Below, one piece after another: positions 1 through 7,054 of a DNA stretch of 8,897 nt. The stretch is from a bacterium (lineage in GTDB: Bacteria; Bacteroidota; Bacteroidia; Bacteroidales; Muribaculaceae): NCBI GenBank assembly GCA_004559845.1, contig SFWW01000080.1:1-8897 (forward strand). The letters run 5' to 3'. Under the pieces are notes generated by a model. That model had not been told where the DNA came from and searched no databases. It saw nothing but the letters and a program-made list of their open reading frames with translations. How positions within the stretch are numbered: position 1 is the first letter of the stretch; each line of letters begins with the position of its first letter. The translations under genes were made by a program, and so were the position numbers.

Positions 1-465
1 TTGTTCCACCAATTGAAGGGCGCTATTAATGGCATTGTAAGCCGAATTGCTTTTTGGTGAAGTGGCCAAATAGATGGCACATTCACTGAGTGGAATTCTA
101 CCTTCAGGCCACCCGATTTTGTTGATGATATCAAAGGTGGCGTTTGCCAAAAGCAGGGCATTGGGGTTTGCCAAACCGATATCTTCGGCAGCAGAGATGC
201 ACAGGCGTCGAGCGATGAATTTGGGGTCTTCGCCACCGGCAATGAGGCGCGCAAGCCAATAAACGGCAGCATCGGGGTCGCTTCCGCGGATAGATTTGAT
301 AAAGGCGGAAATAATGTCGTAGTGCATTTCGCCGTCTTTGTCGAAAGCCATCAGATTCTGTTGCAATCGCTCAGTCACCACCTTATCATTGAGCACAAAA
401 GGTTCCCCCTCATTAAGCGACTGATGGAGCAAATCCAAGATATTGAGCAATTTGCGAGCACTCTC
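1..465 (-). CDS. rarA: RarA C-terminal fragment, partial (continues past base 1)
   Basis: Read in the frame whose codons end at base 1, the minus strand is open from about 465 to 1 and encodes about 155 residues. They start around ESARKLLNILDLL and continue with KVVTERLQQNLMAFDKDGEMHY-type sequence, AAVYWLARLIAGGEDPKFI, RRLCISAAEDIGLANPNALL, IGWPEGRIPLSECAIYLATS and YNAINSALQLVEQ. This is the well-conserved RarA lid, helical and C-terminal region. It has no credible start of its own, so it is a downstream piece of the same gene and not an independent one. The final part of RarA, about 70 residues in relatives, lies outside the window. Confidence -1.
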
Positions 466-1003
466 GGTCTTGGAAAATGGGGTCGGTGTGGATGGCGTGT
501 TCGAGCAATTGGAGCAAATCTTCTTTGTCGAGCGATTGCAACACATACACCTGTGCGCGCGAAAGCAGTGGACGAATCACTTCAAAAGAAGGATTTTCGG
601 TGGTGGCACCAATGAGGGTAACCGTACCGTTTTCCACAGCGCCGAGTAGCGAATCTTGCTGCGATTTATTAAAGCGGTGAATTTCATCAATAAAAAGAAT
701 GGGACGTCCTTTGGTGAAAATGCTTTGTGCATCTTTTTTACATCGCTCAAGCACATCGCGCACATCCTTCACGCCCGAAGTAACAGCCGATAAGGTGTAG
801 AACGGCACCTTCGTTTGCTCCGCAATGATTCGTGCGAGGGTAGTTTTTCCCACTCCGGGAGGCCCCCATAGGATAAACGAGGCAATGTTGCCACTTTCAA
901 TCATGCGGCGAATCACCGCACCAGGTCCCACCAAATGGCGCTGTCCGATATATTCATCGAGCGATTTCGGACGCAATCGCTCTGCCAAAGGTTGGAATGT
1001 CAT
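413..1003 (-). CDS. rarA: RarA N-terminal fragment (AAA+ ATPase core up to the frameshift)
   Basis: This is the intact-looking N-terminal frame of the broken rarA. It encodes the N-terminal RPKSLDEYIGQ box, Walker A, Walker B, sensor 1 and the arginine finger, all with the expected residues. Its last 18 or so codons (after residue 178) do not resemble RarA: they are the out-of-frame reading of the ARKLLNIL region, ending at the stop at 413-415. A product made from this frame alone would lack the sensor-2 region and the whole helical and tetramerisation C-terminus, so it should not act as a normal RarA. It starts 13 nt after the stop of the LRR gene, so the two may share a transcript. Confidence -1.
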   Translation of the reverse strand: MTFQPLAERLRPKSLDEYIGQRHLVGPGAVIRRMIESGNIASFILWGPPGVGKTTLARIIAEQTKVPFYTLSAVTSGVKDVRDVLERCKKDAQSIFTKGRPILFIDEIHRFNKSQQDSLLGAVENGTVTLIGATTENPSFEVIRPLLSRAQVYVLQSLDKEDLLQLLEHAIHTDPIFQDRECSQIAQYLGFAPSVA

Positions 1004-1016
1004 CGTAAGTAGTGCA

Positions 1017-2186
1017 TTATTTTTCAAGTATTGTGTTAACCAGCGATGTTACATCGCTCACATTCGTATTGGAATCGCAATTGATATCGCATTGAGAGGC
1101 ATCGGCTTCAACCACATTGAGCAGCACATTCACCAAAGTGGTGATATCGCTCACATTCACCAAGCCATCGCCGTTTACATCACCCAAATAGGCTTCTATG
1201 CTACCAAAATCTTTCCAAACCGGAGCCTGGCGATAACGCTTCACAGCCTCACCATTTGGCACATAAAGCGTGCGCGAAGAAAGGTCGGTGAACATGCCAA
1301 ACGGGGTAGCCACTTCGCGCAAAGGTAGCGGCTCCACGGTTTGGCAAACCACTTTTTTGCAATTGGTGGTGCCATAAAAAGCGTTTGCTCCGATATGGTT
1401 CACCGAGGCAGGCAAGGTGATAGATTTCAGAATGGAACAATTGGCAAATGCCCATTCGCCGATGGAAGTGAGCCCTTCGGGAAGAGTGAGCCAGCGCATA
1501 GCATCGCAGCCGTAGAACGCAAATGGGGAAATATGACATACGGAAGCCGGAACAGTGTAGTTGCGCCACGAAGCATTTTTGCGACAGAAAGCCACCAAAG
1601 TGGTGGAATCTTTGCTCATCAATATGCCATCTATGTCGCAAAAATAGGGGTTGTCGGCATCCACAGTGATGGTTTTCAGCTGAGTGCATCGTTGAAAAGC
1701 GCGCTCTCCAATCTCCGCCACGTGTTTCCCTATAGAGATGGCTTTGAGTGCAGTGCACCCAAAAAACGCCTCATCGCCGATATGGCTCACATTCGATGGC
1801 AGAGCCACATTGGTGAGGCGCGTGCATCCATGAAATGCCCATTTGCCGATATAGGTGAGCGAATCGGGAAAATTGACCGAAGTGAGCGAGTCGCAAGCAT
1901 TGAAAGCATAATCGCCAACACTCACGATGCTTGAGGGCATTTCCACGGCTGTCAAGCCATGACAGCCATTAAAAGCGCCAAAGCCGATGGCAGTGACCTT
2001 AGCGCCATTCACTTCGGCGGGAATCCGTACAATGCCGGAGTAGAAAGTGTCGGCGAGCACCACCTTTGCATCGCCGGAATCGGAGAGCTCATAACAGATG
2101 CCATCGCTGGAAAACCACTGCGCATTGATTGCGCTGCAAGCCAGCATTGCAAAAACTCCTAACCCTATCTGCTTCAAAAAATTCAT
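1017..2186 (-). CDS. Secreted BspA-like leucine-rich-repeat protein with C-terminal dockerin-like domain
   Basis: This is a predicted exported protein of 389 aa from ATG 2186; an in-frame ATG at 2201 adds five residues. I prefer 2186 because it gives a compact signal peptide, MNFLKQIGLGVFAMLACSAI, followed by NAQ and a likely cleavage. Numbered from 2201, residues 30-65 are the usual lead-in of BspA proteins (DGICYEL...IPAEV). Residues 69-286 hold about seven LRR_5/BspA repeats of the form IG..AF..C..L..v.lP..v, interrupted near 182-215 by an irregular segment. The C-terminus (341-394) is a dockerin type I-like pair of calcium loops, DVNGDGLVNVSD and DINCDSNTNVSD, each followed by a helix (LVNVLLN, LVNTILE). 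BspA-type LRRs are known for binding host or microbial surface proteins; a binding or adhesion role here is inference. No catalytic domain is visible. The gene lies directly upstream of rarA. Confidence -1.
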   Translation of the reverse strand: MNFLKQIGLGVFAMLACSAINAQWFSSDGICYELSDSGDAKVVLADTFYSGIVRIPAEVNGAKVTAIGFGAFNGCHGLTAVEMPSSIVSVGDYAFNACDSLTSVNFPDSLTYIGKWAFHGCTRLTNVALPSNVSHIGDEAFFGCTALKAISIGKHVAEIGERAFQRCTQLKTITVDADNPYFCDIDGILMSKDSTTLVAFCRKNASWRNYTVPASVCHISPFAFYGCDAMRWLTLPEGLTSIGEWAFANCSILKSITLPASVNHIGANAFYGTTNCKKVVCQTVEPLPLREVATPFGMFTDLSSRTLYVPNGEAVKRYRQAPVWKDFGSIEAYLGDVNGDGLVNVSDITTLVNVLLNVVEADASQCDINCDSNTNVSDVTSLVNTILEK

Positions 2187-2282
2187 TTCGGCTTCAATCA
2201 TTATATTTAACTTACGAAGATAATGAGAATGGCGGGAAAAAGCAATAAAAAGTGGAATTTTTGGAATAAAAAAGAAGAAGAT

Positions 2283-2313
2283 TTTGCGAATTTATATTTT
2301 TGCAGTAATTTTG
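2283..2313 (+). promoter_or_regulatory. Bacteroidota-type promoter for the NhaC gene
   Basis: TTTG at 2283-2286 is followed after 19 nt by TAATTTTG at 2306-2313. This matches the Bacteroidota sigma-ABfr consensus (TTTG, 19-21 nt, TAnnTTTG) exactly. It lies about 40 nt upstream of ATG 2353, leaving a short AT-rich leader without a Shine-Dalgarno sequence, which is usual in this phylum. I found no equally good match on the opposite strand for the divergent LRR gene. Confidence -1.
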
Positions 2314-2352
2314 CATAGGAATTTTTAGGATTCAAAAAAAATATTAATTGAA

Positions 2353-3663
2353 ATGGGAAACGAATGGACTAAACAACATATTTCCACAGGGAAAGGACTG
2401 ATGGCGCTCTCGCCCATTGTAGTGTTTTTGCTACTCTACGTAGTGGTGTCGGTAATGATTGGCGACTTCTACAAGATGCCTATGTCGCTGGCATTTATCA
2501 TTGCATCGATGTGGGCATTGCTCTTGATGCCCAACATAAAGATTAGCGAGCGCATTGAGATTTTTTCGAAAGGTGCAGCCAATAACAATGTGCTCTATAT
2601 GATATGGATTTTCTTTTTGGCGGGGGCATTTTCTGCTCTTGCCAAAGGAATTGGCGCCATCGACGCCACGGTGCAGCTCGCCTTATCGTCGTTGCCGTCG
2701 GAATTTATAGTACCCGGTTTATTCATCACAGCTTGCTTCATATCCATGTCGATAGGCACCTCGGTGGGCACCATTGTGGCGCTCACCCCATTTGCTTTCC
2801 AACTGGCGCAAACCACCGGTGGGGATAGCGCATTTATGGTGTCGGTGGTGCTGGGAGGCTCATTTTTTGGCGACAACCTCTCCTTTATTTCCGACACCAC
2901 CATCGCCGCCACACGCAGTCAAAAGGTGAAAATGAACGAAAAATTCAAAACCAACCTTTGGATTGCATTGCCGGCAGCCATCATCACCCTATGCGTGTAT
3001 GCGTGCATTGGCGACATCCACCAAATCAATCAAGCGCCCGTCGGCGATAACTCGTGGTGGAATGTACTCCCCTATTTAATCGTGATTGTGTCGGCAGTGA
3101 TAGGTGTGAATGTGCTGGTGGTGCTCACCTTAGGCATTCTCACTTGCATTGCTATAGCCCTTTGCGGCTTTGCCGATGTGAGCCTGATAGAAATGTGTGG
3201 CTTTATGGGCAACGGCATTAAAGATATGAGCGACCTGATTATCGTAACCCTGCTTGCAGCAGGCATGCTTGGCGTAATCAGCTACAATGGCGGCGTGAAA
3301 TACATTATTCAAGTGCTCACCCGACGCATTAGCAGTGCGAAAGCCGGGCAAGGAGTGGTGGCGCTATTGGTGGGAATTGTGAACCTCTGCACCGCCAACA
3401 ACACCATTGCCATCATCACCGTGGGCGACATAGCACACAAAATTTCCAAGCAATTCAACTTAGACCCGCGCAAAGTGGCAAGCCTTCTCGACACCTGCTC
3501 ATGCATCGTGCAATGCCTCATCCCCTACGGCGCACAAACCCTTATGGCAGCCGGACTCGCCCAACTCAGCCCCGTGGCGTTCCTCCCCTATCTCTACTAC
3601 ACTTGGGCTCTCACCCTCATGGTTATCCTCTCCATCCTCTTCAACTTCCCCCGCAAAAAATAA
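2353..3663 (+). CDS. Na+/H+ antiporter, NhaC family
   Basis: This 436-aa polytopic inner-membrane protein would exchange Na+ (or another cation or small solute) for H+. It has roughly 11-12 hydrophobic segments, beginning LMALSPIVVFLLLYVVVSV and ending near TLMVILSILFNF, with a basic PRKK tail. Family hallmarks are SMSIGTSVGTIVALTPFAF (about residues 132-150) and GGSFFGDNLSFISDTTIAA (about 169-187), the latter equivalent to the NhaC G-x-x-FGD-x-x-S-x-x-SDTT motif. A second internal half has LCTANNTIAII and LLDTCSCIVQCLIPYGAQTL, also typical. The length fits the Bacteroidales members of the family. The gene stands alone on the plus strand, has its own promoter, and ends 9 nt before the convergent dockerin-protein gene. 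NhaC-family proteins include transporters of unknown substrate, so sodium as the substrate is likely but not shown. Confidence -1.
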   Translation: MGNEWTKQHISTGKGLMALSPIVVFLLLYVVVSVMIGDFYKMPMSLAFIIASMWALLLMPNIKISERIEIFSKGAANNNVLYMIWIFFLAGAFSALAKGIGAIDATVQLALSSLPSEFIVPGLFITACFISMSIGTSVGTIVALTPFAFQLAQTTGGDSAFMVSVVLGGSFFGDNLSFISDTTIAATRSQKVKMNEKFKTNLWIALPAAIITLCVYACIGDIHQINQAPVGDNSWWNVLPYLIVIVSAVIGVNVLVVLTLGILTCIAIALCGFADVSLIEMCGFMGNGIKDMSDLIIVTLLAAGMLGVISYNGGVKYIIQVLTRRISSAKAGQGVVALLVGIVNLCTANNTIAIITVGDIAHKISKQFNLDPRKVASLLDTCSCIVQCLIPYGAQTLMAAGLAQLSPVAFLPYLYYTWALTLMVILSILFNFPRKK

Positions 3664-3672
3664 GATTGGGGA

Positions 3673-4338
3673 TTAGTTGAGGATGTGGTTAATGACGGTG
3701 GTTACGTCGGAAACGTCGATGATGCCGCTTTCGTTTACGTCGGCGATGGGATTGGTTACATCTGTTTCGAGAATCATATTGATGATAGACGTCACGTCGG
3801 TCACGTCGCATACGCCGTCGGCGTTGACATCGCCGAACACTTTGCCATCGGTGGCGCTGGCAGAGAGCGTCACCTCGCGAACGGCACCGGTGCTATTCAC
3901 ATCGCCGGATGGCACGGAGATGCGGAAAGAAAGCATTTGAGAGGCTTCGGGCACCGGCAGATAGGCTTCAATATTTTGCTCTAAAAGTGCCTCGCTATAG
4001 TAGTGAAGCACTGTGGACACCACTGTGCCATTGGCGTCGAGCAATTGGAGAGCGGGCGATGCTTTTAGATAGCTATATTTATCTTGCGCATAATTTTTTG
4101 AAACGATTCTGATTTGCGCTTTCACGTATTTCACATTTTGTGCGCTAAAGAGGGGCGATACCAGTGTGTAATCGCCGTAAAGATTGATTTTGTTGGTAGA
4201 GATATTGGCGGTGTTGAGATCCACACTTGATCGGGTGTAGGTCCATCCTTCATAGCTATTGAGATTAAATTCCGCCAATTTCTGGGCATGTGAGGCGAGG
4301 GCAAGCATCACACAAAAAATCACACAAATATTTTTCAT
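3673..4338 (-). CDS. Small secreted protein with C-terminal dockerin-like domain
   Basis: This is a predicted exported protein of 221 aa from ATG 4338; an in-frame GTG at 4350 would add MPLN. I choose 4338 because it begins a clean signal peptide, MKNICVIFCVMLALASHAQ. The body (about 150 residues) is rich in beta-type sequence (LAEFNLNSYEGWTY, YTLVSPLFSAQNVKYVKAQI) and looks like a beta-sandwich domain; I do not recognise its family. The last 53 residues form a dockerin type I-like pair, DVNADGVCDVTD and DVNESGIIDVSD, each followed by a VTS/VTT-I-I-N helix. This matches the architecture of the LRR protein's C-terminus in the same window. It is the last gene of the minus-strand block, 35 nt after the 560-aa gene, and converges on the antiporter gene with a 9-nt gap. 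Its function is unknown; binding or surface display is inferred only from the dockerin-like tail. Confidence -1.
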   Translation of the reverse strand: MKNICVIFCVMLALASHAQKLAEFNLNSYEGWTYTRSSVDLNTANISTNKINLYGDYTLVSPLFSAQNVKYVKAQIRIVSKNYAQDKYSYLKASPALQLLDANGTVVSTVLHYYSEALLEQNIEAYLPVPEASQMLSFRISVPSGDVNSTGAVREVTLSASATDGKVFGDVNADGVCDVTDVTSIINMILETDVTNPIADVNESGIIDVSDVTTVINHILN

Positions 4339-4373
4339 ATTCAATGGCACTTTAAATCACTTGGAATTATATA

Positions 4374-6056
4374 TTACCCGCCAATCAATCGCTTAAAATC
4401 GCTCACTGTGGTGGATTTCTTTTTCTGAGGTGTGGGCGTTTTCGGTTTTGCTGCGGGAGAGGGATTGTAGCGTTTCTTCGCCTTTTTCACAACCTTTCGC
4501 TTGGGTGCAGGCTTAGTGACGGCAGGTTCGGAATCGGTGAATTCTTCCTCTGCATCAGCCTCCTCTTCTTCAGAATTCAATGCTTTGCGGAGCTCTTCAA
4601 TTTCGTCGGTATACTTATTGAATCGGTTGTTGGCAAGGAACTCATCGTAGGCTTCTTCTGTGCCTTCAGCCATTGCCTTCTTGTAGCGAATGTTGAGGAT
4701 TCTTTCTTCCACTTCTTTTTTCTTGTTGGCAAAGGCAAAGTCTTCGAGATATTTATTGAGTGCAGCCTCATCGTCGGGCACCTCTTGGTAGGCTAAATCG
4801 GCATATTTCATCCACACTTCATTGCACCGTGGAGATTCGGGATGTGCGTCGAGAAACGCCTTACAATCAGCAGCGGAGGCAATTTGGCTAAACTGTCGAT
4901 CGTGGAGCATGCTTCTCACCTCGTCGGCATAGGGCGATAAGGGATACTTGTTGAGATAGAGGCTGCAATCGGTCCACTTGCTACCCATTCTTTTGTATTC
5001 AACACTATATAAACGATTTTCCACGAGTTTTGTATGCTCTTTGTTCACATATCGATATTTGTTGAGATAATTGAGAATAAGGTTCACATTTTCAGAATCA
5101 CCCAATTTTTTCATCGCAATTTGCTCTTGTTCGCTGCGTGCTTGTGCATAGACAGGCGATTCGTAAAGCACTTCCAAAATTTGGTCGTAGGCCGCTTCAG
5201 TGTTCTGAAGTCGTGCTTCTTCAATAAGTTCGTTTTCGATTTTGGTTTTGATAGCTCCGGCAGAGAGGCGTATTTCCGACAAAGCCAGCAAAGTGTTGGC
5301 TTCGCTGATGTATTTATCGGTTTTGAACACTTCAGCCACATAATTGTAAGCCTTCATCAAGTCGCGTGGCGGCATCTCCGATTTAGCATAATTGGCGGGA
5401 TAGCTCAGCATCAATGCTTCTCCCAGTTCCCAAAGCGGATAGGCGTTAAAAGTGTCGTTATTCAGATTAGAGTAGATTTCGTTGCGCTTCGCCAAAGCGT
5501 CCTTGTATTCGCCAGCTGCCAGACATTTAAAATAATTGCGAAAATCCTTATACATAGAGCCGTTTTGCTTATACACCAACCGGGGTATGGAGCATCCTAA
5601 GCGCTGAGCATTGGGCAGAGCACGGTCGGGGAGTCGAGTGGCAGTGTTGCTCACCATATCGTATGCCACATAGAAAGTGGAGCCGGAAGCATCAGCACAT
5701 TCCATTTCAAATTGAGAAGGGTTTTGACCCATCCTCACGTCCTTCACTCCGGCGAACAACACGTAGTAGAAAGAAAACTCATTTTCGATTTGCTTGTAGA
5801 CCACCCCGGTGGATTTTTCCAGCATGGCGGTACATTCGTAGAAATTCACGGCATTTCGTGTTACGGGAGCCAATCCTTCTTTTTTTACGGGTGTGAATTT
5901 GGCACTTGCGCCCTGTGTGCTATGAATCAAGGCTTCGATTGCCGCTCTATTTGCATCAGCCCAAAGTTGCGAATCGACTGCAAAAGCGCTCATCGGCAGC
6001 CATGCCAAAAGCATAAGCGCTACTATTTTAATAATGGATTTTATCAATTTATTCAT
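4374..6056 (-). CDS. Exported helical-repeat (TPR-like) protein with charged C-terminal tail
   Basis: This is a 560-aa protein of no family I can name. Residues 1-26 are a signal peptide (MNKLIKSIIKIVALMLLAWL then PMSAFA), with cleavage likely before VDSQ; there is no lipobox cysteine. Residues about 30-180 are a mixed domain with FYYVLFAGVKDVRMG and a conserved-looking run of aromatics. From about 185 to 490 the sequence is almost wholly helical, with recurring solenoid-like turns such as YLNKYPLSPYADEVRSML and FLDAHPESPRCNEVWMKYA, resembling TPR/BamD-type repeats. It then has an acidic patch (496-505, EEEEADAEEE), a Lys/Pro-rich basic stretch (about 515-548) and a short tail, SDFKRLIGG. Such repeats usually act as protein-binding scaffolds in the periplasm, so I infer a scaffold role. 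It follows the zinc-ribbon gene by 19 nt and precedes the dockerin gene by 35 nt. Confidence -1.
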   Translation of the reverse strand: MNKLIKSIIKIVALMLLAWLPMSAFAVDSQLWADANRAAIEALIHSTQGASAKFTPVKKEGLAPVTRNAVNFYECTAMLEKSTGVVYKQIENEFSFYYVLFAGVKDVRMGQNPSQFEMECADASGSTFYVAYDMVSNTATRLPDRALPNAQRLGCSIPRLVYKQNGSMYKDFRNYFKCLAAGEYKDALAKRNEIYSNLNNDTFNAYPLWELGEALMLSYPANYAKSEMPPRDLMKAYNYVAEVFKTDKYISEANTLLALSEIRLSAGAIKTKIENELIEEARLQNTEAAYDQILEVLYESPVYAQARSEQEQIAMKKLGDSENVNLILNYLNKYRYVNKEHTKLVENRLYSVEYKRMGSKWTDCSLYLNKYPLSPYADEVRSMLHDRQFSQIASAADCKAFLDAHPESPRCNEVWMKYADLAYQEVPDDEAALNKYLEDFAFANKKKEVEERILNIRYKKAMAEGTEEAYDEFLANNRFNKYTDEIEELRKALNSEEEEADAEEEFTDSEPAVTKPAPKRKVVKKAKKRYNPSPAAKPKTPTPQKKKSTTVSDFKRLIGG

Positions 6057-6075
6057 AGCGATTTCTTGTTACGAT

Positions 6076-6978
6076 TTAATATTCGGATGGGGAAATGGAA
6101 GTGGTGCCCAAAAATTTTCCTGAAGGCGAATAGAATACAATTTTCACGGTTACGCTATTCTGTTTCAGAACTTTCGCCCAGGATTCTTTAGAGAGCTGAT
6201 CAATCATGGCAGATTTCATCATTGCCAAATAATCCGACACCACATCACTGCCGGCGTAAGTGAAGAGATATTCCATTTGATTTGCATTTTTAAGGTACGA
6301 AACCTTGTCGAGCGACATAGCATTGGAGCCTGCCGGGCGGTTGGCATTGATGGAATCAGCAATAGCTTGCACACTCGTGGATACGGTGTCGGCAGGTTGG
6401 GGCTCTGCTTTAGAGAGCTGTTCGGTGGTGGATGCCGGCTTAGATTCGGAATGATTGAATGGCCAGAAGAGATATGCCACCACGGCACCAATCGCCAACA
6501 CTACCACAGCAACAGCCACAAACAGCCACTTCTTGCCCCCTTTCCTTTCTGCATTATCTACAGCACGGAATTGAGTATCAGAATCGGCTTCATCGGTGTC
6601 CATATCCATCGTGATATCCTCCTCGATGGAATTATCCGGCATATCGTGAACCGCTTGCTCGGCGATGTGACGAGACGAATTCTCGTGGATAGCAGGCGAA
6701 GAATCGACTTCAAGGAGCGTATGATTATTGCATGCGCAAGGTTCAGGCTCCGGTTCGGGTTCGGGTTCGGGATCGGGCTCGGGATCGGGCTCGGGCTCGT
6801 TGATTACTAAAGGTTCATCCGAGGAAGACGGAGCGGGGATTTCCGGAGGAAGACTTTCATCGGCGTTGACATCCTTTTCGACATCCTCTACAGCAGGCAC
6901 TTTCCCCGATACAGGAGCTTCTGTATCGGTAGATTCTGCCACGGAAGCCTGTTCTGCCGCCTTAGGCAGGGGAGGCAC
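6076..6978 (-). CDS. C-terminal part: acidic/Pro-Glu linker, TM helix, extracytoplasmic domain
   Basis: This is the continuation of the zinc-ribbon gene, open in its frame up to a TTG at 7008 but with no convincing start; homology to the upstream repeat begins at 6978. It begins with repeat copy 2 (VPPLPKAAEQASVAESTDTE). An acidic linker follows, containing a run of ten Glu-Pro or Asp-Pro dipeptides encoded at 6740-6799, then a very acidic patch (DMDTDEADSD). One membrane helix lies at about 6530-6460, KKWLFVAVAVVVLAIGAVVA, preceded by basic KGGKK, so the N-terminal side should be cytoplasmic (positive-inside rule). The last 125 or so residues should be periplasmic and end with VKIVFYSPSGKFLGTTSISP. 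I do not recognise that C-terminal domain. Confidence -1.
   Translation of the reverse strand: MPPLPKAAEQASVAESTDTEAPVSGKVPAVEDVEKDVNADESLPPEIPAPSSSDEPLVINEPEPDPEPDPEPEPEPEPEPCACNNHTLLEVDSSPAIHENSSRHIAEQAVHDMPDNSIEEDITMDMDTDEADSDTQFRAVDNAERKGGKKWLFVAVAVVVLAIGAVVAYLFWPFNHSESKPASTTEQLSKAEPQPADTVSTSVQAIADSINANRPAGSNAMSLDKVSYLKNANQMEYLFTYAGSDVVSDYLAMMKSAMIDQLSKESWAKVLKQNSVTVKIVFYSPSGKFLGTTSISPSEY
6740..6799 (-). repeat. Ten degenerate hexamers coding a Glu/Asp-Pro run
   Basis: On the plus strand the ten hexamers follow the pattern GG(T/C/A)TC(G/A/C), for example GGTTCG, GGCTCG and GGATCG. On the coding strand they give alternating acidic and proline residues (EPEPDPEPDP and onward). The unit is a multiple of 3, so gain or loss of copies changes linker length without shifting the frame. 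Confidence -1.
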
Positions 6979-7054
6979 TATCTTGGATAGGTGCTTCAGT
7001 ATGAGCAAATTCTGCCACGGGAGTCGGTTCTGGCGCCTTAGGCAGGGGAGGCAC
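6901..7054 (-). repeat. Imperfect 76/78-nt tandem repeat inside the zinc-ribbon gene
   Basis: Copy 1 occupies 7054-6979 (76 nt) and copy 2 6978-6901 (78 nt). Both begin with the same 21 nt (7054-7034 and 6978-6958) and share CCGTGGCAGAAT further in; a third, short restart (GTGCCTGC) begins at 6900. Copy 1 lacks 2 nt near its end compared with copy 2, and that difference is what breaks the reading frame. Confidence -1.

Larger units (their letters stand above)
1..1003 (-). pseudogene. rarA: rarA (mgsA) AAA+ ATPase, frameshifted and cut by the window edge
   Basis: RarA/MgsA is a cytoplasmic clamp-loader-like AAA+ ATPase acting at stalled replication forks. From the ATG at 1003 the first part reads MTFQPLAERLRPKSLDEYIG. 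It has Walker A GPPGVGKT (residues 47-54), Walker B with DEIH (106-109), sensor 1 TTEN (134-137) and the LLSR arginine-finger region (146-149). This frame stays homologous only to about residue 178 (near 470), then hits a stop at 413-415. Homology resumes in another minus frame from about 465 (ARKLLNIL) and is open to base 1, with AEDIGLANPNALLLANA and YLATSPKSNSAYNAIN typical of the C-terminal domain. From memory of Bacteroidales RarA, about 15 residues (the ELKET...RFSGGD stretch) are missing at the join, equivalent to roughly 47 nt. The gene is therefore probably non-functional, or the join is an assembly error. An in-frame TTG at 1027 overlaps the upstream stop and is less likely than ATG 1003. 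Confidence -1.

Noticed and set aside
1001..1027. TTG start for rarA at 1027 (MKNNALLTM extension)
   Set aside because: It overlaps the upstream stop codon, and the family normally begins near the MTFQPLAERLRP position, so ATG 1003 is preferred.
1341..1934. Long plus-strand open frame of 197 codons inside the LRR gene
   Set aside because: It is antisense to a clearly coding LRR/dockerin gene and shows no recognisable domain.
3642..3679. Imperfect inverted repeat CAACT-T-CCCC / GGGG-ATT-AGTTG spanning both convergent stop codons, a possible shared terminator
   Set aside because: The stem is bulged, the loop is about 17 nt and there is no proper T-run, so the support is too weak to annotate.
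5034..5600. Plus-strand open frame of 188 codons opposite the 560-aa gene
   Set aside because: It has the Phe/Val/Ile-rich composition expected of the complement of a helical, charged protein and no family features; the minus-strand gene has a signal peptide and consistent repeats.
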